Below are positions 7,800 through 14,976 of a stretch of 15,000 nt of DNA, in pieces. The notes beneath the pieces were generated by a model, which saw only the letters and a program-made list of their open reading frames with translations, was not told where the DNA came from and did no database searches. Made by a program: the position numbers and the translations under genes. The stretch comes from Deinococcus carri. GTDB lineage: Bacteria > Deinococcota > Deinococci > Deinococcales > Deinococcaceae. The first letter of the stretch is position 1; the number at the start of each line of letters is the position of its first letter. The stretch lies in assembly GCF_039545055.1 (NCBI RefSeq), contig NZ_BAABRP010000002.1, positions 115,001-130,000 of the forward strand. Direction: 5' to 3'.

Positions 7800-7910
7800 A
7801 GGGAAGCCTTCTTAAAAAGGATGTCTAGCTCATTCTGCTCAGCTTCGCCTAGCCCTTTTGCGGGAGGGGAGCACCAGGGGTCGATGTCGCCGCGGCCTGT
7901 CCACCTACCC

Positions 7911-7939
7911 TTGCTGGACAAGGGAAATTTTGCTATCTT
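7911..7939 (+). promoter_or_regulatory. Sigma-70-like promoter candidate
   Basis: TTGCTG (7911-7916), a 17-nt spacer and TATCTT (7934-7939). The -10 matches 4 of 6 bases and the -35 has only the TTG core, but spacing is ideal. It would start transcription near 7946, leading into a structured stretch and a strong terminator with no protein gene. Confidence 0.4.
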
Positions 7940-7945
7940 GGGAGC

Positions 7946-8080
7946 ACTAGGGTATGCGCTGAACCGGGAAACCGTTGTGCTCTAGTCCCGCCCGCCAGGG
8001 CTTCCACCCAAGTGTGGTTATACCCAAGAGGATTCAGCTTCCATTGCCGTGAACAGGACCACCTTCGGGTGGTCCTTTCG
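7946..8080 (+). ncRNA. Candidate small RNA (about 135 nt), unknown family
   Basis: A transcript from the promoter at 7911-7939 would end at the terminator at 8055-8083. Near its start, CTAG-containing arms around 7946-7950 and 7982-7986 can pair, and an overlapping GAGCAC/GTGCTC pairing (7942-7947 with 7977-7982) is possible. No plausible ORF with a ribosome binding site lies inside. I find no tRNA TPsiC arm, SRP core or tmRNA motif. It could instead be the tail of a longer readthrough message from 6883-7770. It is convergent with the gene at 8091-8633, so an antisense role on that 3' end is conceivable. Confidence 0.35.
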
Positions 8081-8085
8081 TTTGT
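8055..8085 (+). terminator. Rho-independent terminator with UUCG loop
   Basis: A perfect 9-bp stem (AGGACCACC 8055-8063 with 8068-8076) closes on a TTCG tetraloop, followed by a T-rich tail (TTCGTTTGTT). The T-tract favours the plus direction. In the minus direction the hairpin could still help end the gene at 8091-8633. Confidence 0.85.
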
Positions 8086-8090
8086 TGCCG

Positions 8091-8633
8091 TCAACCACTC
8101 ACGCGGGTGTGTTTGCCCACTCGAGTGTTGTGCAGCAGAATCTCAAACCGCACAGGCTTGGTCTTTGGCCGGCTCGCCAGGCGTGAGGGGTCGCGTGGAA
8201 AGGCGCTCTCCACCACGAGACGCAACTGCTTGCCCACCCTGTACGGCTTGAAGTAGATCTCGTACTCGACCCGCTCCCCATTCTCGACGAGTTCAATGGT
8301 GAAGTAGTTGCCGTGCCCGGTGTGATAACACTTGCGGCCGACAAGGTCGCGGACCAGGGCCGGCAGGCGCCGAGACAGTTCGTAGCGCGTCATGTCGAAC
8401 GTCCGGAAGTCCCGATTGGACACGTGGCGGTACTGCCACGCCGGGTCATCCCCGGGCTTGACACCCTCGGTGAAGCAATGGTGGCTGAAATGCACCCACA
8501 CCGGATAGGTCACAGGTGGTTTGCCGTCCTTGCCGGGCTGCACGAAGTCGCACTCAAAGGGGTCCAGATGCCCCAGATCAAAGGTGGTTCCATCGTGTTC
8601 GAAAGCCCGCCAGCGCGTCACGCGCCTTACCAT
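8091..8633 (-). CDS. Conserved protein of unknown function (resembles 'stationary phase growth adaptation' family)
   Basis: From ATG 8633 the product is 180 residues; a GTG at 8717 would add 28 low-complexity residues and is less likely. Family members I recall begin with a WRxFxHxGxxYDLxHLxP-like stretch, matched here by WRAFEHDGTTFDLGHLDP near the ATG start. Other recognisable parts are HFSHHCFTEG, a RYELSRRLPALVRDL helix, KCYHTGHGNYFTIELVE and EIYFKPYR, with many conserved His and Cys positions. Similar proteins have been labelled stationary phase growth adaptation protein; that label is from memory and says little about activity. No signal peptide or membrane segment is seen. The gene is convergent with the candidate small RNA. 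No clear Shine-Dalgarno sequence precedes ATG 8633, so the start is tentative. Confidence 0.75.
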   Translation of the reverse strand: MVRRVTRWRAFEHDGTTFDLGHLDPFECDFVQPGKDGKPPVTYPVWVHFSHHCFTEGVKPGDDPAWQYRHVSNRDFRTFDMTRYELSRRLPALVRDLVGRKCYHTGHGNYFTIELVENGERVEYEIYFKPYRVGKQLRLVVESAFPRDPSRLASRPKTKPVRFEILLHNTRVGKHTRVSG

Positions 8634-8861
8634 AGCGCGGGCTCTGCGAGAGCTGGAGAACCCACAGGCGGCTTGTGGTGAGGACGCGCTGGGGCTGCTG
8701 CTCCAGCCGAGCCTCACGTTGCGGTAGGGCTTATGTGCCTGAACACACCTGGACCACCTCGGCCGTCCTCTCCCCTTTTTATCTTGGTCGAAGCGCCATT
8801 ATAGGTAGTTCAAAACCAGGGGCAAGGAGGATGGGAGCGGCAAGAGTGGTAAAGTTGCACC

Positions 8862-9122
8862 ATGTCCGCAAAAGAGGCATTTACATTGGAAGTGAAGGAG
8901 AACGGGCGAGTGTTTCTCCCCGTGGCTTTCCGTCAGAGCATGGGAATAGAGCCAGGTGAGCGACTAATTGCCCGTGTAACTGAGAAGGGCAAAGCTGAGC
9001 TGGTGACAGCAGGGCACGCGGTGACCTCCACACGTGGGATGTTCGCCTATCTGGTTCCTGACGGCGTTTCCCTGGCTGATGAGCTGGTGCAGGAACGGCA
9101 CGACGAGGCAGCACGGGAATGA
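8862..9122 (+). CDS. vapB: VapB-type antitoxin, AbrB/MazE-like fold
   Basis: An 86-residue protein whose first half is a SpoVT/AbrB swapped-hairpin DNA-binding domain: an F-x-L-x-V-K-x-N-G-R-V-F-L-P-V pattern at about 7-21, then FRQSMGIEPGERL at 23-35. The C-terminal part (about 55-86, ending in an acidic ADELVQERHDEAARE helix) would wrap the toxin. Antitoxins of this type neutralise a PIN ribonuclease and repress their own promoter. The stop overlaps the toxin start by 4 bp (ATGA at 9119-9122), so toxin translation depends on antitoxin translation. ATG 8862 has only a weak ribosome binding site; no better in-frame start is present. No convincing promoter is seen, only T-rich and TATAGG-like sequence around 8776-8805. 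Confidence 0.88.
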   Translation: MSAKEAFTLEVKENGRVFLPVAFRQSMGIEPGERLIARVTEKGKAELVTAGHAVTSTRGMFAYLVPDGVSLADELVQERHDEAARE

Positions 9123-9517
9123 GTACGGTCCTTGACGCTTCCGCCCTGCTCGCCTGGCTTCAGGGAGAACCTGGCTCCGAACGAGTGGACACAGCCTTGA
9201 ACCACGGCACGACCATCCACACGGTGAACTGGGCTGAAGTCCTGACCAAGCTGGCCAGCCGAGGCGCAGCACCAACCGACGTGGCCCGGCAGCTCACCGA
9301 GCGCGGCATCCTGGGCCAGCTCCTGACCGTGGACCCAGGACAGTCCCAGGACGCGGAAGCGGTGGCCAACCTGTACCCGACCACCCGCAGCGCTGGACTC
9401 TCCCTTGGCGACCGTTACTGCCTCACGCTGGGGCAACGATTGGGCGTGCCGGTCCTGACGACGGACCGGGCCTGGAACAACGTGAGTCTCAGCGTTGAGG
9501 TCACGGTCATCCGGTAA
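9119..9517 (+). CDS. vapC: VapC-type PIN ribonuclease toxin
   Basis: A 132-residue PIN-domain protein, the usual VapC length. The metal-binding acidic set is complete: D6 in VLDASALLAW, E40 in NWAEVL, D98 in LSLGDRYC and D116 in LTTDRAW. VapC toxins cut tRNA or rRNA and halt growth when the antitoxin is lost, and often stabilise plasmids or islands. It starts with ATG 9119 inside the last codons of vapB. No frameshift is seen. The target RNA cannot be inferred from sequence. Confidence 0.93.
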   Translation: MSTVLDASALLAWLQGEPGSERVDTALNHGTTIHTVNWAEVLTKLASRGAAPTDVARQLTERGILGQLLTVDPGQSQDAEAVANLYPTTRSAGLSLGDRYCLTLGQRLGVPVLTTDRAWNNVSLSVEVTVIR

Positions 9518-9550
9518 ACCCTTCGCTGCCGCGCTTGTCGAGCTAAACGG

Positions 9551-10231
9551 GTGCTTGGGCACTACTCTACTACGGTGACGTATGTAGACGACATTTATGC
9601 CCAGTATGGTCCTTTTGGTCCTGACGGTCCCGCACGGCAGATTGAGCGCTTCATGGCGAAGCTCAGCCCCACAGCCTTACGGCGTCTCATGAAACGGCAG
9701 CAGGAACTTAAGGACCGTATCGCGGCTCAACGTGTGAGTAACACTCGTCCCAAGCCGTCGGACGTGTTGACAAGCATTGGTGACCAGCCTCCACTGCCGG
9801 TACGGAAATTGATTCTGGACCTGGCGGCAGAAGCAGCGGACCAGCACTGTGAATTAAGCCGAAACGATCAATGTGTGACCTTCGCGGTTTATGCCCGGGC
9901 AATGTTGGCGGAATTGGGTATCACGGCCAGAGTGGTGATTGGAGAGGCCACGTACAAGATGCATGGCACCAAGCATGTGATGCTTCACGCATGGGTCGAG
10001 GTGGGAGAGGACCTGGTGGATGGGAATGTGGACAGCTTTGAAGAGAACGTCTCTATCCCAAATGAAATTCGGCCTCAGCCCTATTGGGGCCCCAAACGCC
10101 GTGCTCCCAACCGCACGTTCAAGGAAACCCGTGAACTGACGGCGGACCGCGAGGTGGCAGAAATCCATGACGACTTTGCCTCAATGCGGGAGAGTGTGTT
10201 GACACGCTTCCGCCAAAAGCGCCCCGTGTAA
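9551..10231 (+). CDS. Transglutaminase/cysteine-peptidase-like protein
   Basis: 226 residues from GTG 9551; ATG at 9656 is an alternative, as no start has a good ribosome binding site. The N-terminal third (1-85) is charged and probably helical. Residues about 88-165 look like a transglutaminase-like core: C108 at the head of a helix (QCVTFAVYARAML), a GITARVVIGEA strand, H146 in HAWVEV and D157 in LVDGNVD, in the order Cys-His-Asp. The C-terminus (about 180-226) is basic. Related folds include the McjB-type peptidases that cleave lasso peptide leaders, and other papain-like enzymes; which one applies here is open. It lies 33 bp after vapC on the same strand and could be cotranscribed. No lasso precursor or cyclase gene is visible. 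Confidence 0.75.
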   Translation: MLGHYSTTVTYVDDIYAQYGPFGPDGPARQIERFMAKLSPTALRRLMKRQQELKDRIAAQRVSNTRPKPSDVLTSIGDQPPLPVRKLILDLAAEAADQHCELSRNDQCVTFAVYARAMLAELGITARVVIGEATYKMHGTKHVMLHAWVEVGEDLVDGNVDSFEENVSIPNEIRPQPYWGPKRRAPNRTFKETRELTADREVAEIHDDFASMRESVLTRFRQKRPV

Positions 10232-10264
10232 CGTGGCAGCTCGGCGCGCGGCGTTTCTGTTCCC

Positions 10265-10795
10265 TCAGGAAGAAGGGACTGCTGGGAGAAAGTGCCACTC
10301 CTGTCCGGTCTGGAGCAGCGACTGGTCCAGCGTAAAGGGCAGCCACACGCTCGGTGCCCTGGCCTGCCCGTCGTAGAAGGCCTCGTGGCGCAGTTCCATG
10401 ATGAAGTAGTCACCCTGGAGCGCGTCACACCGGGTGCAGCCCTGGCTGAGGTACATCCCGCCGACCGTCTTGCTGAAGCGAGGCTTGATGGCCCCCAGGT
10501 TCAGTGGGCCGCGGACTTCGGGCGTCAGCAGGCGCGCGAGGAGCTGCTTGACGGGCGACCCATCCCCCCAGACCCCGCCCTCATCCCAGCTCAGGGAGAA
10601 GCACACCTCGTCGTGCCTGGGGTGGGCGACATGGACCGTCACGATCACCTGTGTGTCCCGCTTGCAGCGCCAGCAGGTCAGGCCCGCCGTGGTGACTCCC
10701 AGGCGAGCGGGGCCAGGGCCCTTGGGCCAGATCACCAGACGGCTGCTGAGGGCACCACGCACGAACTCGGCTAGGGGCACCCCGAACGGCCGCAC
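10265..10795 (-). CDS. Small protein with two CxxC motifs (zinc-ribbon-like), function unknown
   Basis: 176 residues from GTG 10795, with a stop five codons further upstream in frame. C41-x2-C44 (TCWRCKRDT) and C120-x2-C123 (GCTRCDALQGD) could together bind one zinc. Between them lies RFSKTVGGMYLSQGC, and after them a hydrophobic DYFIMELRHEAF strand. I know similar conserved hypothetical proteins by sequence pattern but no assigned function. It is convergent with the gene at 9551-10231 (33-bp gap). The ISL3 element begins 34 bp upstream of its start and probably separates it from its original promoter. No ribosome binding site is obvious. Confidence 0.7.
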   Translation of the reverse strand: MRPFGVPLAEFVRGALSSRLVIWPKGPGPARLGVTTAGLTCWRCKRDTQVIVTVHVAHPRHDEVCFSLSWDEGGVWGDGSPVKQLLARLLTPEVRGPLNLGAIKPRFSKTVGGMYLSQGCTRCDALQGDYFIMELRHEAFYDGQARAPSVWLPFTLDQSLLQTGQEWHFLPAVPSS

Positions 10796-10829
10796 GTAAA
10801 GTTGCGTACACTAGCTAATCCGGCCCGCC

Positions 10830-10860
10830 GGGTCTCCCGCAGCTTGCGTGCAGCGGGGTC
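10830..10860 (+). repeat. Terminal inverted repeat of ISL3 element, transposase 3' side
   Basis: 31 bp beginning GGGTCTCCCGCAGCTTGCG; pairs with 12496-12526 at 30 of 31 positions. Confidence 0.88.
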
Positions 10861-12475
10861 AGGCGAGGAGGACGCGCTGCCGGAGCAGGTCGAATTTGGC
10901 CCGGCCAAACATCTGGCGCTTGATCATCTTGAGTCGGTTCACCTGCCCCTCCGTCTGACCGTTGCTCCAGGGGGACTCTATGGCGCCACAAATGGCCGAA
11001 AAGTCGTTCTGGAAGCTTCGTGCCAACCGCTGGAGGTCAGGTAATCCAGTGGCCTGTGCCTTCTCGATCCATGAGGTCAGGAGCGAGGCTCCTGACCTCG
11101 GCGCTTCTCTCAGCCAGCCCAGTAGGTCCTGCACCAACTGGTAGATCTCCTGTCCTCGCGGCACCTGATCTAACACCGCTTGCAACCTGCGGGTCTCCGT
11201 CTCTGAGCGCTGATCCGAGCGCATGGTGAACAGCCAGGCCACCTGGACGGGACTGAGCCGCTTCTCCTGGGGCAGACCCGTCCCCTTCTGATCCGCTATT
11301 GAGGGTGGTTCATGCCCTTCCTTGAGCCACAGCACGTAAGACGAGACCCCACTGAACGCGCCCCGGTACCCTTGCTCGACGACCTCGTGAAAAATCCGAG
11401 TGACATTCCACTCCGGCTCCGCCATACGGCCACGGATGTACCCCGCATACGGTGTGATGCTGCTAGGCGGCGTTTTACGCGTCAGCTCGCCCTCGTGTTG
11501 GAGCCATTCGGTCACGGTGCTGCGGGCCACACCGACCTGGCGGGCGATAGCCCGGTAGCTCTGTCCCTGTTCACGCAACTTGACCGCCTGTTCATACCGT
11601 GCCTGGCGTTGTTGCCGTTTGGCCACGGTGAGTTCGAGGCGTTTCCGGGTGGTCGAGGGACGTTCTGGGGGGGAAGGCGGAAGCTGCACGTCCACTCGCT
11701 CACTCTGCGCCGGTTCCAGCCGCGAGGTGAGGTGGGCACGCTGTTGCCGTAACCAGATCTCAACGGCATCCCGAACATTGCCGATCAGGTGGAACCGATC
11801 CGCGATCTGTTGGGCTTCCGGCGCGCCGGAAGCCGCGCCACGGGCATACTCTCCCGCCCGGTCGCGGCAGATGATCTTCACGCCTGGGTGTGCCTTCAGC
11901 CACGCTGCCAGGGTGTCACCCTGGCGGTCCGGGAGCAGGTCAACGACGTGGTGGCGCTCCAGATCAATCAGGAGGGTGCCGTACGTTTTGCGTCGTCGGA
12001 GGGCGAAGTCGTCCACGCCTAGCACCGTGGGGGTCTCGGCAGGGGGAAGAGGGGTGCGGCGAACCAGTCGCAGCAGGGTATCGGCACTGGTGGGTTCGCA
12101 GAGTTTGGCCAGGAGCCGGTGGCCGGCTTCCCCTCCAAGACTGAGCGCCACACGACCTTGTTTCTCGGCGAGGCGACAGGTGCGTTGTGCGCGGGGTTCC
12201 AGCCAACCCAGCCAGGTTTCAGCGAAGGTCGTATGGGGACAGTCGGGATTCAGGCAACGGAACCGCCGGGTCCGCAACAGCAAGGTCACGCCCCGCTGAC
12301 CCAGGGCCGTGTCGTGGGGATGCCGAACATAGTGGCTGTGAACGTGTGAGCTGTGCTGCTGACAGGAGGGACAGGCCGCCGCAGAACGCTGATCCTGCAC
12401 CAGCAGGATCAGCCGCGCGCCCTCTACCTGCGAATCGAGCACCTGCCATGTCTCAGGGAAAAGTGGGAGGTTCAT
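10859..12475 (-). CDS. ISL3-family transposase
   Basis: 538 residues, at the long end for the family, and uninterrupted. The N-terminus has a zinc finger typical of ISL3 (C35, C38, C74, C79). The catalytic acids appear as D155/D156 in VLGVDDFALRRR, D205 in IICRDRAGEYARGA and E509 in SPWSNGQTEGQVNRLK, the well-known ISL3 C-terminal signature. A second HTH (about 300-325, GQSYRAIARQVGVARSTVTEW) sits inside the insertion between the second D and the E. ATG 12475 is the first start in the frame after the terminal repeat; its ribosome binding site is weak. The last codons overlap the end repeat by two bases. Confidence 0.95.
   Translation of the reverse strand: MNLPLFPETWQVLDSQVEGARLILLVQDQRSAAACPSCQQHSSHVHSHYVRHPHDTALGQRGVTLLLRTRRFRCLNPDCPHTTFAETWLGWLEPRAQRTCRLAEKQGRVALSLGGEAGHRLLAKLCEPTSADTLLRLVRRTPLPPAETPTVLGVDDFALRRRKTYGTLLIDLERHHVVDLLPDRQGDTLAAWLKAHPGVKIICRDRAGEYARGAASGAPEAQQIADRFHLIGNVRDAVEIWLRQQRAHLTSRLEPAQSERVDVQLPPSPPERPSTTRKRLELTVAKRQQRQARYEQAVKLREQGQSYRAIARQVGVARSTVTEWLQHEGELTRKTPPSSITPYAGYIRGRMAEPEWNVTRIFHEVVEQGYRGAFSGVSSYVLWLKEGHEPPSIADQKGTGLPQEKRLSPVQVAWLFTMRSDQRSETETRRLQAVLDQVPRGQEIYQLVQDLLGWLREAPRSGASLLTSWIEKAQATGLPDLQRLARSFQNDFSAICGAIESPWSNGQTEGQVNRLKMIKRQMFGRAKFDLLRQRVLLA
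11073..11099. repeat. Perfect 12-bp inverted repeat inside ISL3 transposase gene
   Basis: GAGGTCAGGAGC at 11073-11084 pairs with 11088-11099 around a 3-nt loop (GAG). It lies within coding sequence and encodes a Ser/Leu-rich part of the transposase. It may only reflect codon bias, although a 12-bp perfect hairpin is longer than usual. Confidence 0.5.
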
Positions 12476-12495
12476 GTCCCAGTTTCAGCCCGCCC

Positions 12496-12526
12496 GACCC
12501 CGTTGCACGCAAGCTGCGGGAGACCC
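12496..12526 (-). repeat. Terminal inverted repeat of ISL3 element, transposase 5' side
   Basis: 31 bp, reverse complement of 10830-10860 with one mismatch. Confidence 0.88.
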
Positions 12527-12542
12527 TCCCAAGAATGGAGTT

Positions 12543-12569
12543 ATCCGGCACCCTTCCAGCCAGCGGACG
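12543..12569 (+). repeat. Left end repeat of IS21-family element (imperfect)
   Basis: Matches the reverse complement of about 14953-14976 over roughly 25 bp with three single- or double-base gaps; a probable transposase binding site. Confidence 0.6.
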
Positions 12570-12580
12570 AGCTGCTCCCA

Positions 12581-13339
12581 TTATGAAAGGCTGACCGTTT
12601 CCGGGGTCAACTTCCTGCCCTTCTTCCTGAGGCTTTCTCCCTGGAGTTCGCTGCGGTAGGCATGGTGCAGGACGCGATCCAAGATCGCGTCCGCCAGGGT
12701 GGGGTCACCCAGGTTGGCATGCCAGGCCGAAGTCGGGAACTGGCTGGTGATGATCGTGGACGCCCGTTCATAGCGATCATCCAGGATCTCCAGCAGAATC
12801 CGGCGCCCTTCCGCCGTGGGCACGTCCAGCCCCCAGTCGTCCAGAATCAGGACACTCACCCTGGCGATGCTCGCCAGGAGCTTCAAATACCGTCCATCCC
12901 CTTTCGCCAGGGTCAGTTCCTGTAACAGTCGCCCGGTCTGCGCGTACAACGCCGTGAAGCCCTGACGGCACGCCTGATGGGCCAGGGCACATCCGATGAA
13001 GGTCTTCCCGACGCCGGTGGGGCCGGTGATGATGACCCCCCGTTTCTCGGCGATCCACTGCCCCTGAGCCAGCGAACGCAGCAACCGGGCGTCCAGTCCT
13101 CTCGGGTGTTTCGTGTCGACCTCTTCCAGGCTGGCCTCGACCTTCAGGCGCGCCGCCGACAGGCGGCGCTGGAGGCCCCGAGTGTCCCGACAGGCCCGTT
13201 CCCGGTCCACCAGCAAGGTGAGCCGTTCCTCGAAGCTCAACTCACGCAGACCGGGTTGTTCCTGCTGTTCTTGCAGGGCGAGCGCCATACCATCGAGTTT
13301 CAGGGCGCGCAGGTGTTGAATGACGGGATGTGGCAGCAT
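12581..13339 (-). CDS. istB: IS21-family helper ATPase IstB
   Basis: A 252-residue AAA+ ATPase of the DnaC/IstB type. Walker A is GPTGVGKT at 106-113 and Walker B is VLILDD at 163-168, followed by the WGLDV typical of IstB. A TSQFPTSAWHANLGDPTLADAILDR stretch (199-222) covers sensor 1 and the region around the arginine finger. IstB assembles on target DNA and recruits or stimulates the IstA transposase. The N-terminal helical region (1-90) is complete. ATG 13339 lies 7 bp after the istA stop, so the two are cotranslated. Confidence 0.95.
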   Translation of the reverse strand: MLPHPVIQHLRALKLDGMALALQEQQEQPGLRELSFEERLTLLVDRERACRDTRGLQRRLSAARLKVEASLEEVDTKHPRGLDARLLRSLAQGQWIAEKRGVIITGPTGVGKTFIGCALAHQACRQGFTALYAQTGRLLQELTLAKGDGRYLKLLASIARVSVLILDDWGLDVPTAEGRRILLEILDDRYERASTIITSQFPTSAWHANLGDPTLADAILDRVLHHAYRSELQGESLRKKGRKLTPETVSLS

Positions 13340-13346
13340 CTCAACC

Positions 13347-14927
13347 TCAATTCAGGGTGCGCTCGGCACCCGGTTCGTCGATCTCGGCGAAATACCCGGG
13401 GCCACGCAGGTTGCTGTGCTGGGCCACGGGAAGTTCGATGGAGTTGCCCGGGAGTTCGGCTTCGTCCAGGCGGTGTTTCAGGATGGACTTCACGCTCTGC
13501 AAGCTGTGCGCTTGCAGAGCCAGGGCCCGCCGACAGGCCGCTTCCAGCCGCTCCCCGTACTCCCGGTGAAGACGAAGCAGACCCGTCACGACACGCTTTT
13601 TCTGTTCAGGATGTTGGTTCCCGTCGAAGATGGCGCGTACCAGGGCCGCCGTCGCCTCCCCGACCTGCTGGGCTTGCTGGGTGAGCTGTTCCGGGCCGAC
13701 CTCACGGTAATGCCGGTGATGGGCGGGCATGTGGTCGGGCATCGTGGTCTGCTGTCGGGTCAGTGTCCCGGGAACGCGGTGGTGGACGGCGATCCGCTGT
13801 CCTGAACGGTAGATCTCGACCAACCGGGCGGTGAGGCGGATGTCCACGCGGGTCTTGGCGTACTGGTGGGGCACGCTGTACGCGTGCCCCTGCACGACGA
13901 CGTGGTAGTCCAGCCCGACCGTGGTGTGCTTCCACTCGGCCACTTCAAAGGGCTGGGCGGGCAAGGGGCGCAGCACGGGTTGATCCAGGGCTTCGAACTC
14001 ACTGCGGCGACTCCCGGGCCGTTTCTGAAAGGGCTGCCGATTCAGGGCCTCCAGCAACTCCCGAACCGCCTCGTTCGCCTCGGGCAGGCTGAAGAACACC
14101 CGGTCGCGCAGGGGGGCGAGGATGCGGCGTTCCACGATCTGCACATGCACTTCCACCAGGGCCTTGTCCTTGGGCTTGCGGACCCGCGCCGGGATGACGG
14201 CCACGTCGTAGTGCTGCGCGAACTCCTGGTAGGTGCGGTTGATCTCGGGTTCGTAACGGCTGGCGTGGGTCACGCCAGCCTTGAGGTTGTCCGGGACGAT
14301 GATCTCGGGCACGCCACCGAAAAAGTCCAGCGCCCGGAGATGCGACCCGATCCAGTCGTGCACGCCCTGAGTTCGGGTGACCTCGGCGTAGGTGTACTCG
14401 CTGGCCCCCAGGGTGGCGACGAAGACCTGCCCAGCCTGGACGGTGCCACTCCTGGGATCGGTCAGCGCCAAGGTCAACCCGGCGTAATCGACGAAGAGCT
14501 TTTCACCGGCCCGGTGGGTCTGCCGCATGGTCAGGCCCGTCGTGACCTTCCATTTCCGGTAGTTCTCGTTGAAGGTCGCGTACTGCCAGCCGTCCGGGTG
14601 CTGCCGACGGTACTCTTCCCACAGCAGTTGGCGGGTGACGCCTTTGCGCCTCAGTTCCCGGTCGAGGACGGCCCAGTCGGGCTGGTGGGCCGCACTCACA
14701 GCGGCCTGTTCGTGGGTGCGAAACAGCAGCGCTTCGAGCTGGACATCGTCCAGCTCTGGGGGGAGGGGCCAGCTCAGTCCCGCTTGCTGGGCACGCGCCA
14801 CGTAATCCTGCACGGTGCTGCGGGCAAGCTGGACGCTTTGTCCGACGAGGCGGTCACTGAGGTTCAGTTCCAGTTTCAACCGCAAGACTTCCCTGATTTT
14901 CCGCATGGACGCTCGCTTTCTGGTCAT
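13347..14927 (-). CDS. istA: IS21-family transposase IstA
   Basis: 526 residues from ATG 14927; the internal ATG 14906 (giving MRKIREVLRL, the way many IstA proteins begin) is an equally good start and would give 519 residues. An N-terminal HTH (about 18-45, LSDRLVGQSVQLARSTVQDY) is followed by an rve-type DDE core: D147 in FVDYAG, D213 in VPDNLK and E259 in KDKALVEVHVQ. The C-terminal beta-barrel region (about 350-400, HVVVQGHAYSVPHQY) is present. The protein cuts and joins the ends of the IS with help from IstB. No frameshift is seen. A perfect hairpin covers the first start codon. Confidence 0.95.
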   Translation of the reverse strand: MTRKRASMRKIREVLRLKLELNLSDRLVGQSVQLARSTVQDYVARAQQAGLSWPLPPELDDVQLEALLFRTHEQAAVSAAHQPDWAVLDRELRRKGVTRQLLWEEYRRQHPDGWQYATFNENYRKWKVTTGLTMRQTHRAGEKLFVDYAGLTLALTDPRSGTVQAGQVFVATLGASEYTYAEVTRTQGVHDWIGSHLRALDFFGGVPEIIVPDNLKAGVTHASRYEPEINRTYQEFAQHYDVAVIPARVRKPKDKALVEVHVQIVERRILAPLRDRVFFSLPEANEAVRELLEALNRQPFQKRPGSRRSEFEALDQPVLRPLPAQPFEVAEWKHTTVGLDYHVVVQGHAYSVPHQYAKTRVDIRLTARLVEIYRSGQRIAVHHRVPGTLTRQQTTMPDHMPAHHRHYREVGPEQLTQQAQQVGEATAALVRAIFDGNQHPEQKKRVVTGLLRLHREYGERLEAACRRALALQAHSLQSVKSILKHRLDEAELPGNSIELPVAQHSNLRGPGYFAEIDEPGAERTLN

Positions 14928-14943
14928 CCTTGCAGGATGACCA
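14921..14943 (-). promoter_or_regulatory. Perfect 10-bp hairpin over the first istA start codon
   Basis: TGGTCATCCT (14921-14930) pairs perfectly with 14934-14943 around a 3-nt loop. On the mRNA strand the paired bases include ATG 14927 and the AAGG just before it. In other IS elements such hairpins hide the transposase start from transcripts entering from outside; a similar role here is inferred. Confidence 0.55.
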
Positions 14944-14952
14944 GGGGAGTCC

Positions 14953-14976
14953 CGTCCGCGGCTGGGGATGCCGGAT
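14953..14976 (-). repeat. Right end repeat of IS21-family element (imperfect)
   Basis: Reverse complement of the 12543-12569 motif, 24-47 bp inside the window edge. Confidence 0.6.

Larger units (their letters stand above)
10830..12526 (-). mobile_element. Complete ISL3-family insertion sequence (1697 bp)
   Basis: 31-bp terminal inverted repeats (10830-10860 and 12496-12526) differ at one position and enclose an intact ISL3 transposase. ISL3 elements normally make an 8-bp direct target repeat; here the 8 bp on the left (GGCCCGCC) and right (TCCCAAGA) do not match. The right end abuts the left end region of an IS21-family element. One flank has therefore probably been replaced by recombination or by a later IS21-related event. 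Confidence 0.9.

Noticed and set aside
7971..8035. tRNA-like fragments (GGTT...CC) in the non-coding gap
   Set aside because: No acceptor stem, anticodon arm or complete TPsiC arm can be assembled.
10292..10774. Plus-strand open frame opposite the CxxC protein gene
   Set aside because: The minus frame has paired CxxC motifs and a protein-like pattern; the plus frame has neither motif nor start signal.
11907..11925. 9-bp inverted repeat in the ISL3 transposase gene
   Set aside because: Short and inside coding sequence; not distinguishable from chance at this GC content.
11580..12299. Plus-strand open frame of 239 codons inside the ISL3 transposase gene
   Set aside because: Ser/Arg-rich antisense of a confirmed transposase.
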